A DNA stretch of 64,000 nucleotides. It comes from Metallyticus violacea (taxonomy: Eukaryota > Arthropoda > Insecta > Mantodea > Metallyticidae). The translations under genes and the position numbers were made by a program. A model generated the notes under the pieces. The model ran no database searches. It was not told the DNA's origin and was given only the letters and a program-made list of their open reading frames with translations. Every line of letters starts with the position of its first letter. Positions within the stretch are counted from its first letter, which is position 1. Location of the stretch: positions 13,555,001 through 13,619,000 of the forward strand of contig CM060841.1 of the NCBI GenBank assembly GCA_030762175.1. The letters run 5' to 3'. This document shows, piece by piece, positions 35,645 through 46,993 of this stretch.

Positions 35645-36038
35645 TGGTCTTCCCGAAATGCATAGTTTATTCGTTAACACAGCAATTAAAACAGCCTGCG
35701 TGGTGTTGAGACTATATATTAGGCGAATAAAAAGATTTTGTGAAGTAACATTTTAATCAGTGGTGGCTGCAGTAGTTCTGAAATTATGACATGAAAGAAC
35801 ATTTTGTGAAGCTCGAGACAGAAGCATCTCGTGACATGGTGAAGAGAGGCGTAAAGCACTGAGAGGAACGCATTAGATTCACTAGACAAAAACGAAATCT
35901 CCATAAACCCATCGCTTATTTACTTTGTTATTAAAAGGGAATCTATTACGAATGCATATGAATATTTTATGTTCTTCCAAACAATTCCAAGTCATGATTA
36001 CTATTAACAAAAATACAATTGAGTTCTCACAGAATAAC
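35645..36038. other. Unassigned non-coding DNA
   Basis: A 61-codon minus frame (35719-35904) without a domain. No recognised repeat. Confidence 0.4.
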
Positions 36039-36044
36039 TATGTA

Positions 36045-37579
36045 CAAGGCTGGTTTGATAAGTAACTTGATTGGATATTAAAGAGAACAAGCTGAGTTTT
36101 GCAACGTACTTTATTTATCGACATAATCCCCTCGAAGTTCAATGCGCTTGCGCCAACATTTCTCAAAATGCTCGTTCACCTCCTGTATGAACTCTTCATT
36201 TGACTTAATTTTATGGTCAGTCTAGAAGGTTTGTGGATTTCCAAATCAGATGGTAATCTGAGGGAACGACATCAGGTAAACAGGATGGATGCAGAAGCGT
36301 TTCAAGTCGTAATTCTATCAATTTGTTCTGAGCGACGCAACAGGAACACACAGGCACACTGTCGTGCTGAAACAATACATTCTTTTGGCAATTCTCAGAC
36401 ATTTTTCAGCAACAGCTGTCTTCAGTCTCTCCAAAGTATTGTTCTCCAAGTAGCCAATCAAGAGAATTCCTTTTGCGTTCCACAAAACTGCAGACATCAC
36501 CATTCTAGTGAATGGGACGCATTTTGTTTTTTTTTCGCAGCAGGTTCGCCTCAAGAGCTACTGTTTAGGCTGCCTTTTTATCCGGGGTGTATAGAAATGA
36601 ATAGTGATATGACGCCATTAAACATCGGCTGGATTTTTCTTAAACATTTCCAAACAGTTGGCTAATATTCGCAAGCTGGTTCGTTTTTGCACACGCGGCA
36701 CATGTTGTGTAAACCCTTTTTATATTTAATTCATTATGCAAAATAAAATAAACCCACACAGTTGAGATGCTCGTGTTCTTTGTTAACTCGCGCACTTTCT
36801 CTCGTCTGTCCTCCAATACTATAGGGGATGGGAGAATGAGAAGTAAATTACTATATTGTAGCATATAGACGGTTGGTGTTCCAAGTGACGGTTGAAGGTT
36901 TGAACGTAGGGAAAGGTTAGTTCTGCTGATGAGCAGATTGGGAAAATGTAGTATTTTAACTTTTTTAGACAGACCAGCTCTGAAGTTTGAAGAGAGTGGA
37001 CGCTGCCCATATGTTCCGAACAGCTCGATATCAGATAAATGACTATGTTAATAAAACAACCTAGTAGAATTTGAAAGTGTTTATATTTTCAGAGATTATT
37101 TCGGTCCATTGTTTCCTTGTTTTCATTTAATTCTGGTTAGAGATGGGCAGGCTTTTTGCAGTTAAGAGGCGAAGTTTACTCCTTGTCCGGCCTAATGATG
37201 ATAGAATGATACTTATGCGAGTAGCTCTAAATTAGGCTTTATGATGATTTCTAGCATAACAGATATTTTATAGCTCCAGAACGAGGTGCATCATCGATGC
37301 TAGCTCGGCCACGTTTGCACTCATTTACCCAAAGTCGAACGATTTCATAGGAAGGGCATGCGTCACCATGTAGGCAAAATCCTCTTATAGCTTTTCTTTG
37401 CCGTTTTCCCTTCCAGGAAAAAGAAGTGAATCGCACCATGCATTCCATATCTTATCCATTTTTCACCGTCTCTCGAAATTGGCTTGAGACATAGAAAGCA
37501 AACTTTATGACCATTTACAGATGTTGCTACTGCCCTCTATTAGTATGTAAACTAAGTTACTTATCATAACTAAGCATAT
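36045..37579 (-). mobile_element. Mariner element M2
   Basis: Short inverted ends match: TTTGATAAGTAACTT at 36053 and, on the minus strand near 37570, TTATGATAAGTAACTT. The span of about 1.53 kb exceeds the usual 1.3 kb because about 380 bp between 36865 and 37250 lacks transposase similarity and looks inserted. Its sequence and ends differ from M1, so it is a separate mariner family. Confidence 0.7.
36217..37448 (-). pseudogene. Mariner transposase (M2), frameshifted and interrupted
   Basis: Pieces in order on the minus strand: SYEIVRLWVNECKRGRASID with DAPRSG (37448-37251, first helix-turn-helix and its link); IVLEDRREKVRELTKNTSIS and VYFILHNELNIKRV (36820-36720, second helix-turn-helix); VMSAVLWNAKGILLIGYLE (near 36500); FQHDSVPVCSCCVAQNKLIE and VVPSDYHLIWKS (36370-36217). 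The last two give HD and SD with 34 residues between, the DD34D spacing of mariners. The first catalytic region (GDE) was not found in any frame. At least three frame changes separate the pieces. Confidence 0.75.
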
Positions 37580-37637
37580 TAATCTGTAGGGGAATTTATT
37601 AAGGCTCAATTAATTTAGATTTGGTAATATATTAACT

Positions 37638-37980
37638 GTCCACCTCTTTGGTCTAGTGGTTAGTGTTTCTGACTGCGGGCCGGGAGGCCCGGGTTCGATT
37701 CCCGGTACCAATTTCGGAGTTTTTCTAAGTTAGCGAGGTTCTGGAACGGGGTCCACCCACAGCCTCTTGAGGACAATTCGGAAGCTGCCTGATAGAGAGT
37801 TGGCGATCTTCGATCTAGTAAGCCACGATATAGCAAACAGCGGGATGCGGTGTGCTGATCACATGCCCTTCTGCAACACTGCACTCTATCAATGATATAA
37901 TGTGGAGGCAGAGGACGCAGCGGTCGTCGCGGTAAGCTAAGGCCCATATGGGCTGTAAAAGGCTAGAAGAAGGAGAACAC
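37638..37980 (+). repeat. SINE family T, single copy
   Basis: The tRNA-like head has perfect boxes: TGGTCTAGTGG (A) at about 37649 and GGTTCGATTCC (B) at about 37692. The isotype is unclear, nearest to Glu or Asp. The body is GC-rich (TGGAACGGGGTCCACCCACA and following) and the 3' end is GGCTAGAAGAAGGAGAACAC. A 7-bp direct repeat ATTAACT lies at 37631-37637 and 37981-37987. A 95-codon minus frame over it is an artefact. Confidence 0.8.
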
Positions 37981-37984
37981 ATTA

Positions 37985-38920
37985 ACTACGTTTCACAGAA
38001 TATGTTTATTACACTTTGATGTGGAACTGCAAATAAAATATTCTCATAAACACAGGAATAATCCGTAATTATAAACATACATTATAGTCATATTTAAATT
38101 AAACTAGTGACAGAAAGAAACCATCAACTTTTTAGTGTCTATCCAACAGACACCTAACTCATGCTACAGGTGTCGTGCTGCAGATATCAAGACGGTTGCC
38201 ACGGTAACTAGGTTTCAAATTACGCACTAATTGCAGCTTGTAAGGGCGAAACCTCAGACGAGACGAGACGGCGAATATACGGGTGTTTAACTGCAGGTTA
38301 GCTCTATCACATAAGCACCCTTCTCTACAAAATATCTACACCACTTCACAATCGTCTTGTCACTAGATGCTGATGTTGAAATTGCTTTCTGTAGGTATGC
38401 TGAATTATCACTGTTCTCTGCATCCTTAACACTGCAAATAAGTACCTGCGAGGATCGCCATAACTGACTAAATAGCTGCAGAATTAAAACTGATTGAAAC
38501 ACAACAAAACTTGCTTCAAACTAAAAATTCAGCAAAAGAGAGGCAGCTAATACAAAGTGTTTTTGTGGAGAAGTTATGGTGCCCATTATTATTTTTGTCG
38601 GCAATTACACATATCGCGATATTTAAAACAAAATTTCTTTGAGCGGTTCTTTCTAATGATATCAGTATATTTTTCATAATACGAAATTACAACAGTTAAA
38701 AACCACGGAGTGCTTTTGTGGACACATATAATGGCTAGAATTTTCCTTTGAATGAGTAATTAATGCATTTCTTGCATTTAAAAATGACAAATATTTCGTG
38801 TATTACAACATGTCCTGAATCACTGATCTATATGTCATTGATGATACTATGCAATGTATATATTTTTAAACAATTTATTATGTAAAGCAAAACTTGACAT
38901 GCTCTACAAATTTTATGTGA
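37985..38920. other. Unassigned non-coding DNA
   Basis: Contains an X-box site (38195-38208) and a 71-codon minus frame (38287-38502) without a recognised domain. Confidence 0.4.
38195..38208 (+). promoter_or_regulatory. Perfect RFX-type X-box
   Basis: GTTGCCACGGTAAC fits GTNRCC-N2-RGYAAC at every position. No gene start is visible nearby, so a regulatory role is only possible. Confidence 0.3.
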
Positions 38921-38954
38921 ATTGAGTATTCCGGAGGGTTCTTCTCAGACGTTT

Positions 38955-39056
38955 CGTACACGACTGCAGTGGACATCATCAGTGGTGTGCTAGATGTGAT
39001 CTTCTTGGAGACGAGGCAGTGACTGGCACTGAAGAAATCCACCGCAGTCGTGGACG
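38955..39056. repeat. Short inverted repeat around a GC-richer core
   Basis: CGTACACGACTGCAGTGGA (38955-38973) and TCCACCGCAGTCGTGGACG (39038-39056) are reverse complements at 17 of 19 positions, with 64 bp between. The arms extend weakly outwards. The style resembles boundary sequences of retroelements, but the family was not identified. Confidence 0.6.
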
Positions 39057-39134
39057 AAGAAGATGAAGGGAAGAGTCCCGTTGGACCACGGCCTTACAGC
39101 CCGAAACACTTAGCTCATTGATACCGGCCAAGGA

Positions 39135-39875
39135 AGCCTACAACAATGTAAATACAACCGCACATGCCTAAACGTTCGTTTTATAACCAGATTTTTTATA
39201 CAAGGCGTTTATTTCAAAACTTTGCAATCTAATTAACTATTCATTTAATATAATTTAAAGGAAAAAAAAAAAACACCCAAATTTAAATATTAAGGGGGAC
39301 GTTTAAAACCAATGTTGATTACACTTTAAGTTTTATCTCCCACCCTCAGTCACCCCCACTTTGAAATTTTAAATGACATTCCTACTTTACGATATATTTA
39401 TTTTTAAAAGCATGCAATTATTATTACATATTTTTATTACTGTCTGGAAACTTGCATTGTTTCTCTTGTTGTTTCAATTTGGAAAGAATAAAACTTCACG
39501 AATTAATCAGAAGTTCCGAAATAAGTTGTATAACAATATTAATAATTGTAATTTTCCCCAAAATAAATTATTTTTGTCCTACAACTGACTTAGTTTTCAT
39601 TCTATACAAATTAAAACAACAATAACAACGGTTCAGATTGCCAGGTAACGATAGAAGACAAACTATGTGGTGACAATTGAATCCTGTTTAAATTTTAAGT
39701 ATCAAAGTAGGAGAGCCTGGTGGTGAGGGAGTGAAACCTAAAGGTAATCAACATTGTTGGTCTTAGACTTCCCCTAAATATCAAAATTGATTAAATTAAA
39801 CAATATTTAACAATTATTTAGTGCACCTGAGCTACAATATTCAATTACGAGCTGCAGGATAATCTATCACTGTCC
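39135..39875. other. AT-rich DNA, no feature recognised
   Basis: A 71-codon plus frame (39373-39588) is Phe/Asn/Leu-rich and looks like a composition artefact. Confidence 0.45.
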
Positions 39876-39880
39876 AGAAA

Positions 39881-40900
39881 CGAGGGTAGGTCTATAAGTT
39901 TCCTGCCTAACCATTTCCTAGGTATGATAAAGACAAAAACTGCACTTCACTTTTCAATATAGTTATCCTTTATTGCAATACACTTCTCACATCTTTGAAT
40001 TAACATTTCAACCTCCCCCTCTCTTAAATAGCCAGACGTCTTGTCTGCAAAATAGGCATCCATCATTTCTTCGTCACACTTAAGTTTCCTTCTTTGAAGG
40101 TTCTTCTTGAGTTTTGAGAAGAGGAAATAGTCACTGTGAGCTAGATCTGAGTTGTATGGTGGATGGTCGATCTCCTTGAAGCCACATTTATCCACAGCTT
40201 CCTTTGCAACAAGAGTTGTGTGCACAGGCGCGTTGTCGTGAAGAAGGCGCACACCGCCATTCAGTTTTCCTCGCCTTTTTTCTTTGATGGAAGCACGTAG
40301 TCTGTGCAGTAGGTCAGCATAGTACTCCCCATTTACTGTGGTGTTTCTCTCCTTGAAGTCGATGAAGAGAATTCCTTCACAGTTCCAAAAGATTGTAGCC
40401 ACGATCTTCTTGGTTAACTGAGTGACCTTGGCCTTTAGAGGGGTGCTTCGCCAGGTTTACGCCACTCGGTTGGTTCTCTTTTGGACAAGGGATCAAAGCA
40501 AAGGATCATAGTTTCATTTCCTGTTACAATGGTTTGCAGAACTTCCCTCTCGTTGCCACGGCAGATCTCCAAAAATGGCTGACAACAGATGGCTCGTTGC
40601 TGCTTTTGGACTGAGGAAAGAAGTCTAGGCACCCATCTTGCACTAACCTTATTCGTGTTTAAATGTTCATGAATAATTCGAAGGACTGTTGTCTTAGAAA
40701 GACCTAACCTTCTTGCTATTTCTGTATTTTTGAGAATTTTGCTAATTCTGCTATTTTTGAGCCGCCGGTCTTCCATACTTTCTCCTTCCACAAGAGCGAG
40801 CGATGTTTTCAGGAGTGAGCACCCCTAAGGGCCGACCTGCACGCTCTTCGTCTTTAATGCTTTCTCGACTTATTCGTAGAAAGTTTGGCCCAATCTTATT
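39881..40900 (-). mobile_element. Mariner element M1, copy 2, missing the 5' end
   Basis: Keeps the terminal repeat next to the transposase C-terminus (CGAGGGTAGGTCTATAAGTT at 39881) but lacks TA outside it. M1 similarity stops near 40900, about 350 bp short of the opposite end. Confidence 0.85.
39947..40900 (-). pseudogene. Mariner transposase (M1 copy 2), best-preserved frames
   Basis: Two long frames: 40435-40791 (118 codons), from MEDRRLKNSRI through the helix-turn-helix IARRLGLSKTTVLRIIHEHL to VTGNETMILCFDP, and 39947-40402 (151 codons), from MATIFWNCEGILFIDFKERN to CIAIKDNYIEK and TGA. The second contains LLHDNAPVHTTLVAKEAV and AHSDYFLFSKLKK, the second and third aspartates. The first aspartate is mutated: the usual TGDET reads TGNET, so the copy would be catalytically dead even if joined. 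One frameshift separates the frames. The first 70 or so codons are lost with the truncated end. Confidence 0.88.
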
Positions 40901-40904
40901 TCAA

Positions 40905-41385
40905 ACTAATGTGACACTTGGGCCTACCGTTTCAGCACCAGCTGTGTTGGAGAGTTCGAAGATGAAGCTGAAATTCGAACTGGAACTGCGCGTTTCACTC
41001 ACCTGTAGTTTTCTTTTTAATGTTCCCGATTTAAGCCACGTTGTAAACTGAAGAATGAAATTCACTTATTATTGAATAAAGGCTGACTACAAATTGCGCA
41101 TCAATAATGGTATAAGTGTATGTTTAGTTTCTAGAAAGTAAGTTATTGATCAAACCAGTCTTTAGATGGGATTTTCATTTGCACCGGAATGATGGATGTG
41201 CAATTCAATCTGATTTTGTTTCGTTGCGTAAATAGTTTTATGTAAACTTCTTAACAGTATTTTCAAACGGGTATAGATTTCTGAACTTATGTTCGGCTAT
41301 AGATTTGACAATAAATTATTATTATCATTATTAATTACTATTTAAATGCACAAGTTTCCTTTCCATACATCAATATTTCGTTTCA
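40905..41385. other. Unassigned non-coding DNA
   Basis: No recognised repeat. A plus frame at 40803-41051 is partly antisense to M1. Confidence 0.4.
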
Positions 41386-41389
41386 GCAA

Positions 41390-41462
41390 GACAAGTTTAG
41401 ATTTCCTCCGGAGTGTTTTGCCTATGGGCTAGAGCGCCACTCGCTAGCCGGTTAACCGGCCA
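41390..41462 (-). repeat. Isolated 3' end of transposon D1
   Basis: The reverse complement contains CCATAGGCAAAACACTCCGG and GCTAGCGAGTGGCGCTCTAG, matching 22734-22802 and 34811-34868. No transposase part is attached. Confidence 0.7.
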
Positions 41463-41577
41463 GCTGGATCTCGATGATTAAGTAGGAGGGCAAAACAAAC
41501 TGTTATTGTGTAACAATGGTATTACTGTGCCGCTCTAAAGGTAAACGTATGCATACCTTTGACTCTTGGATCCAATA

Positions 41578-41865
41578 CCGCCACGGGTGGCCGAGGTCGT
41601 TAAATTGCGGATTCGTAAGTGGGAGGTCTGGGGTTCGAATCCCGCCAGGACCTTCCTTCCTGACTGAGGTTTTTTCCAGGTTTTCCTCAGTCCTCATAAA
41701 TGGCAAATGCCGGGAAGGTACCTCAAACTTAGGCCTGGAACGTTTCCTTCCTTAAAAAAAATAAATCCTTTCCCAATATATAATTTCATCTCATGTATTA
41801 TCAGTGTCCATCGTCTGTGGTGCCTCTGTAGCAACAACGGGCGTTAAACAATATTCGTTCGTTCG
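41578..41865 (+). repeat. SINE family S, 14-bp target duplication
   Basis: Near-complete: ACGGGTGGCCGAGGTCGTTA, box B GGTTCGAATCC, tail GGGCGTTAAACAATATTCGT. The direct repeat TCTTGGATCCAATA lies at 41564-41577 and 41866-41879. Frames of 67 and 79 codons on both strands are artefacts. Confidence 0.92.
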
Positions 41866-42096
41866 TCTTGGATCCAATAGCGGGACTTGTGTTTGTCTTT
41901 CACCAAACCAACCTAGTTTCAATTATAAAACACGATGTTGGTAAAACTATGCAATGGAATTTTCGTGAACACTCCGCGTGAAGTATGTACAAGACGGCGA
42001 TGTCTGCAGGCTCGATAAACAAAGGTATTCCGAAAAACTAGCGTAAGATTAGAAAAAATGTGGCATTATCTTTTAGTGAAGCTTGTACTTATATTT

Positions 42097-42191
42097 TTAT
42101 TTATTTGGTTTATTTACCGAAAATCTTTAACATCTCAGTTCATCAGCGTCCATTCAATTCAGAGCGTCAAACGGTCGATAAATTTTGCTCA
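42097..42191 (-). repeat. SINE family G, 3' end only
   Basis: The reverse complement runs from GAGCAAAATTTATCGACCGT to GTAAATAAACCAAATAAAT, the last 95 bp of the family. It is strongly 5'-truncated. Confidence 0.85.
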
Positions 42192-42229
42192 TTTGCACAT
42201 CAGTAGTTTAATATGAAATTTTGGGCCCT

Positions 42230-42800
42230 TAATTTTATATTGTTAAACCAAACACTAAGAAAATCAGATTCCACATGCCCGAAACCTGTGTATACCCTGT
42301 ATTACTATATGGGTGCCAGACATGGTCAATAACAGAAAAACAAAAGAACATAGTTCAAACACGTCAAAGAAAAATGTAACGCAAGATCCTGGGAAAGACA
42401 AAATACCTACAGTATTAATAAATCAGTTAATAATAATCAGTTATCTCAGACAATAGACATAGCACAAATAGCTACCAGAAACAAATGGCAATGGGGCGGT
42501 CACGTTGCAAGAATGCAGGGCAATAGATGGGCCTACAAGATCTCCATATGGGACCTCCCCAAGGTAGACCTATAAGAAGATGGACAGACCTCTTCAAGGA
42601 ACATGCAGGTCAAGAGTAGCAAGAGGAAGAGAAAAACGGAAATCTCTCAAGAAGCAACTAGTGCTGTGAGAAATGGGGTAACCAAAGAACAAATCAGTCA
42701 GAATGTCTTAAACAGCATACGAACAACTAGCGTGGAATAGCTCACCACGTTAGGACAAAGCGAGCTTTCCCTACTTGTTAGGAGGCCTTTGTCCTTAAGG
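42230..42800 (+). pseudogene. Non-LTR retrotransposon, C-terminal end of the reverse transcriptase
   Basis: Plus-strand frames read YPVLLYGCQTWSITEKQKNI, QRKM, then RNKWQWGGHVARMQGNRWA (about 42475-42535) and GRPIRRWTDLFKE. These match the C-terminal region of insect LINEs of the RTE-like type (PVLLYG..TW.L......L...QRKMERRILG...KW.WAGHVARM...RW...GRP..RW.DD). Stops and frameshifts interrupt it. The 3' part (42720-42800) has the complementary words GCCTTTGTCCTTAAGGGAC. The clade is not certain. Confidence 0.75.
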
Positions 42801-42809
42801 GACACAATA

Positions 42810-44370
42810 GGCTATCTTTATCTTTTATCTACTACACAGTTTGAGTGTAAAATTAAAATGATACGTATAATAAATTCTATGTACTTATTATTTAGATAAG
42901 TATTGTGCAACAGGAGGATGATAAAGTAAAAACTATTATTTAACATAAAATAAACAATTAGAAGCAGTACAGCAGTTATATAAAAGGACAAAAAAGCCAT
43001 ACTTACATAAAATTCACTGTTTGAATCTCATTTTATGTAAATGCAACAATGCACCTTATGCACCGGAATGGCACCATAGAAAATGGAAGCTACAAACAGT
43101 AGTACCAGATCAATTGCTTCAATAGAGCCAGAGCTTAATGCTATATCAATTAAATTAATGCGTTATCAATCCAAAAAGCTGTATTTTAGTAGTCACAGGC
43201 TATATACAAAGTAGCCCAAGCTACTGATAAACGTAATATTTAAAAATTGTTGTAGATAACCGAAGTTTAAAAGTTTTACATTTAGCAGACTGACAATTCT
43301 CGCCTGCTCGTGCAACCTTCCAGTTGCTATGGAAACGGGGCAGCCAATCAACGACATTAATTTCTCCCCGCCCTAAATGCTACCTACTGTCCGATTCTAA
43401 GCTTTGACTGTACTTGCTATCTCGAAGCATAAAGCAAGCGTCTATCGTTGCCATGGCAACCGCTATGAAACAGTTCTAACGGGACTGACCTGTATGAGAA
43501 GATGCAGGTGTAAGAAGTATGCCAAAGCAGCGCGCTTATGTCAGCACAGCAATATTTACTCGTATATTTGAGTTAAAAAAGGAAATTAATAAGTTGGTAT
43601 ATACCGGATAAAACATTGATGCTGCCGGACTATACCTGCTACACCTGAAAAGCTGGCCCTGCGTGCAGCCTTTTGATTTTAAGACAGTGGAGTTCTAAAA
43701 TGATTAATTAAATCTTAATTATATATGTTTTACGTAAAAATCCGTAACAAAGCAAAGTAGTTTTAGTATAATGGCTGTTGCACTATGCAGATGTAATAAC
43801 ATGACCTGGTGTAGAACAAAGCAATGCTGAAAACTTGTTAACGCATTTTACACAGCTATTTCTGTCATGCAAAATGTTATCAGTGCTTGGCAGCTTCGAA
43901 ACACCTCATTGAACTCCGGATCAAAAGGATCGCGAAGCAATTTATTCTGTTCGCCTTTCTTTGGGCTCTGAGAAGGTCGGAGGTTGGGGGAAAACGGAAC
44001 CAAGCTCTTCTTTTTCATTAGCCAAGCGAGGACAGGTAATCCATGGGGTCTTAGTCAACACCATCTTAATCCAGTCGTGTGTTGTGCTGTTCTGCCTCAG
44101 CTCGCTACACCCCGAAAGTAATCTAAGTTCGCTGTAAACCCCATACTGCGTCTAGGTATCCCAGAAATAATTATTTAGCAATTCAAATCTAGGCTAACGT
44201 TAAATTAATGCAAGTTCAGGATGAAATATTTGATTATTTATTTACACGCCTAAAATCTCCAGTCTTCTGCTTAGGAGGTCGCTTAGCGGTAACAAATAAT
44301 GAATCACTTTGCGATCTTAAGGTTCAGAGGCATTTAAAGTTTTAAGGACGCAGCCTCTATGAAAATCTCA
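42810..44370. other. Unassigned non-coding DNA
   Basis: AT-rich apart from 43300-43480, which is GC-richer and holds two X-box-like sites, and 43900-44150. No coding sequence or repeat recognised. Confidence 0.4.
43447..43460. promoter_or_regulatory. Palindromic RFX-type X-box
   Basis: GTTGCCATGGCAAC is a perfect palindrome and fits the X-box consensus at all positions, with both half-sites ideal. A weaker site, GTTGCTATGGAAAC, lies at 43323-43336, inside the same GC-richer stretch. Confidence 0.4.
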
Positions 44371-44379
44371 AGAAGTATC

Positions 44380-44515
44380 CTTGACTCAAACCTGCGAATC
44401 TGCAGGCGGCTGGATCCAGTCGCGTTACTCAGACTTTGGGGCAGGAAACTTTCCAAGGCGCAAGCAACTGTTAGGCCGCACACAGCTCACTTCTCCTGGC
44501 CCTGTGAGAACCAAT
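44380..44515 (+). repeat. Dispersed repeat fragment
   Basis: TTTGGGGCAGGAAACTTTCC and the GCACACAGCTCACTTCTCC region resemble 16150-16250. The family is unknown. Confidence 0.45.
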
Positions 44516-44519
44516 GAAA

Positions 44520-45570
44520 TTATATAATATGAAGTGAGGTAGCGGAAAATTCGTGGAATTAAATATCCATCCTAGCATTCGCCTAAGTGATTAGGGGAAA
44601 CTTTGGATAATAACCCAAAGTCACAATAGGCGGCACAAGGGATTTGAACGCGGAAACTCCAAGCGTTGCCGCCTGAACCGCCCCGCTTGATAAATTCGAA
44701 TTTTAACGCAATGGAAAACATTTGGGACGATTTAATAAATATATTTATACAGAAATCTGAAAGAAAGACTTTTTCAAAGAGCTATGCTGTAAAACACAGA
44801 TCCCTGAGGATTAGAAGCGTCATTCGTTTTAGTTTATATTCTTTTTTCTGTTCATAAAATACTTTTAAGTTAATGTAAAGGTTAAATGTATTAAATTTAA
44901 AATTCATTGTGAGATACAAGTAAATAAGTTAGATTTGTTTGATTCAAATTTCTCTAAATCGTTTTGTATTCTGTTTGCCTTGTCCACAAATAAACACTTT
45001 TGAGCGTTAATGTACAGTAACAAGTGAAAAACGATATAGCTACTACAATATTTTTTTTCATGGAGACTGGTAAATGTGCCATTGCTAATTACCTAGTAAA
45101 GGATATTGTGATTCTAAAACAGCTTCATAGATGACACTTGATGTTAAGTTGGAAAGGCAGTTTCCAAGAGAGTGAAACAAGTGCTTGTGCCGTATAAAAT
45201 AAATTTATAGTAAACAAAGAACTCTCTAAGTAATATTCAGAATTGAGTTAGTTTCTATTTGATTACAAAAGATGCAAAAATTCAGAATCTTTCAGACATG
45301 GAAAAGTTCAAATATCATAGAAAAAGTAATTCTATCTATGTTAGTATTCACGAATGTAAAATATCAAAATGCTATAGAGATGCTTGCAAGTGATATTTTG
45401 TGAATGAACGTGTGCATGAAGTAAAATTATGCAAAGAGTTTAGGGTATATAAAAAATAAAACAAAAAAACCTTTAAATACTCTTATTCTGTTATTGTGTT
45501 TATTGGTAATGATATTGCTTTTGATAATCATCTAATGTATGCTGCTCCTGGTATTATATTTTTTCTGACA
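44520..45570. other. Unassigned AT-rich DNA
   Basis: A stretch at about 44610-44695 on the minus strand has GCGTTCAAATCCC, box-B-like, but no matching box A, so it is not called. The remainder is AT-rich without signal. Confidence 0.4.
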
Positions 45571-45647
45571 CCTACGAGGAGGGTAGGTCCATAAGTGTCC
45601 GGCCTAACCATTTTGAAGTATATTAAAGACAAAAACTATATTTCGCT

Positions 45648-46993
45648 TTTCAATATAGTTATCCTTTATTGCAATACACTTTTCACATCTTTAAATTAAC
45701 ATTTCAACCCCCCCCCCCTCAATAGTAATTGTCTTCCTGCAAAATGGGCATAAACAGCATCCATCACTTCTTCGTCACACTTAAATTTCACCGCCATGGG
45801 TGGCCGATGTCGTTAAGGCGCGGATTCGTGAGTATGAGGTCTAGGGTTTGGATCCCGCCAGGACCGTCCACCCTGACGGAGGTTTCTCTAGGTTTTCCTC
45901 AGTTCTCACGAATAGCAAATGCCGGGGAGTTGCCCTAAACTTAGGTCTGGAACGTTTCCTTCCTTAATATATATTATATATTAATATATTAATATATATA
46001 TCCTTTCCCAATTTATCATTTCATTTTGTGTATCATCGGTGTTCACCGCCTGTGGTGCCTCAGTAGTAAAAATGGGCGTTAAACACTATTAAAAAAAACA
46101 ATTAAATTTCCTTCCTCGAAGGTCCTTCTTGAGTTTTGAGAAGAGGAAATAGTCCCTGGGAGCTATATATGGGTTGTAGGGTGCATGGTCGATCTCCTTG
46201 AAGTCACATTTCTTCACACCTTCCTTTGCAACAAGATCTGTGTGCACAGGCAGGCGCGTTGTCGTGAAGAAGGTCCACAATACTAACTACTCAGCTTTCC
46301 TCGCTATTTCTCTTTGATGGAAGCACGTAGTCTGTGCATTAGGCCAGCACAGTACTCCCAATTTACTATGGTGTTCCTATCCTTGAAGTCAGTGAAGAGT
46401 ATTTCTTCACAGTCCCAAAAGATTGTGGCCATGATATTCTTGGCTAACTAATTAGAGGCGGTGCTTCGCCAGGTATACGCCACTCCATTGATTCGATTTC
46501 TTTTTGACAAGTAGAAGACGATAGTTTCATCTGCTGTAAAAGTGGTTTGCATAACTTCTCTCTCATTGTCACGGCAGAGCTCCAAAAATGCCTGACAACA
46601 GATGACTCGTTGCTGCATTTAGAATGAGGAAAGAAGTCTAGGCACCAATCTTGCACTAACCTTATTCATGTTTGAATGTTATGAATAATTCGAAGGACTG
46701 TTGTTTTAGAAAGGCCCAACCTTGCTGCTATTTCTGTAACTTTGAGCCGCCGGTCTTCCATAATTTCTCCTTCCACAAGAGCAAGCGATGTTTTCAGGAG
46801 TGAGCACTTCTAAGAGCCGACCTGCACGTTTGTCTTGAATGCTTTCTGGACCCATTCGAAAAAGTTTGGCCCATTATTTTACTTTCAAATATGAGGGGGG
46901 TGCTTCCCCATATACTCCGTTCAATCGCTGTTTAATTTCACTTGTAGTAAGTCCTTCTTTTGTGAAGTATTTAATAACAGCTCGATACTCCAT
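45648..46993 (-). pseudogene. Mariner transposase (M1 copy 3), split by a SINE
   Basis: The start codon corresponds to 46993. Surviving pieces: CSNESSVVRHFWSS and the neighbouring frame reading TADETIVFYLSKRN (about 46520), where the first aspartate region is changed from TGDE to TADE; and LVAKEGVKKCDFKEIDHAPY then IAPRDYFLFSKLKKDLRGRK (46280-46089). At the third site S before D is R, and the second aspartate region (LLHDN) is lost to a frameshift. The final stop is mutated (TGA to CGA at 45643-45646). Clearly dead. Confidence 0.8.
45790..46101 (+). repeat. SINE family S inside mariner M1, 9-bp target duplication
   Basis: Complete copy: ACCGCCATGGGTGGCCGATG head to GGGCGTTAAACACTATT tail. 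The direct repeat TTAAATTTC lies at 45781-45789 and 46102-46110, a sequence present once in M1 copy 1. The internal A-rich site after TTCCTTCCTT has expanded into an ATATT-type microsatellite (45965-46000). Confidence 0.92.

Noticed and set aside
36213..36665. 150-codon plus frame
   Set aside because: Antisense to the mariner M2 transposase, whose motifs read on the minus strand.
37638..37715. Possible functional tRNA gene
   Set aside because: Boxes A and B are good, but the anticodon arm does not pair and a SINE body with a target duplication follows.
41503..41755. Frames of 67 and 79 codons on opposite strands
   Set aside because: Both are translations of a SINE family S copy; the same pseudo-peptides recur at other S copies.
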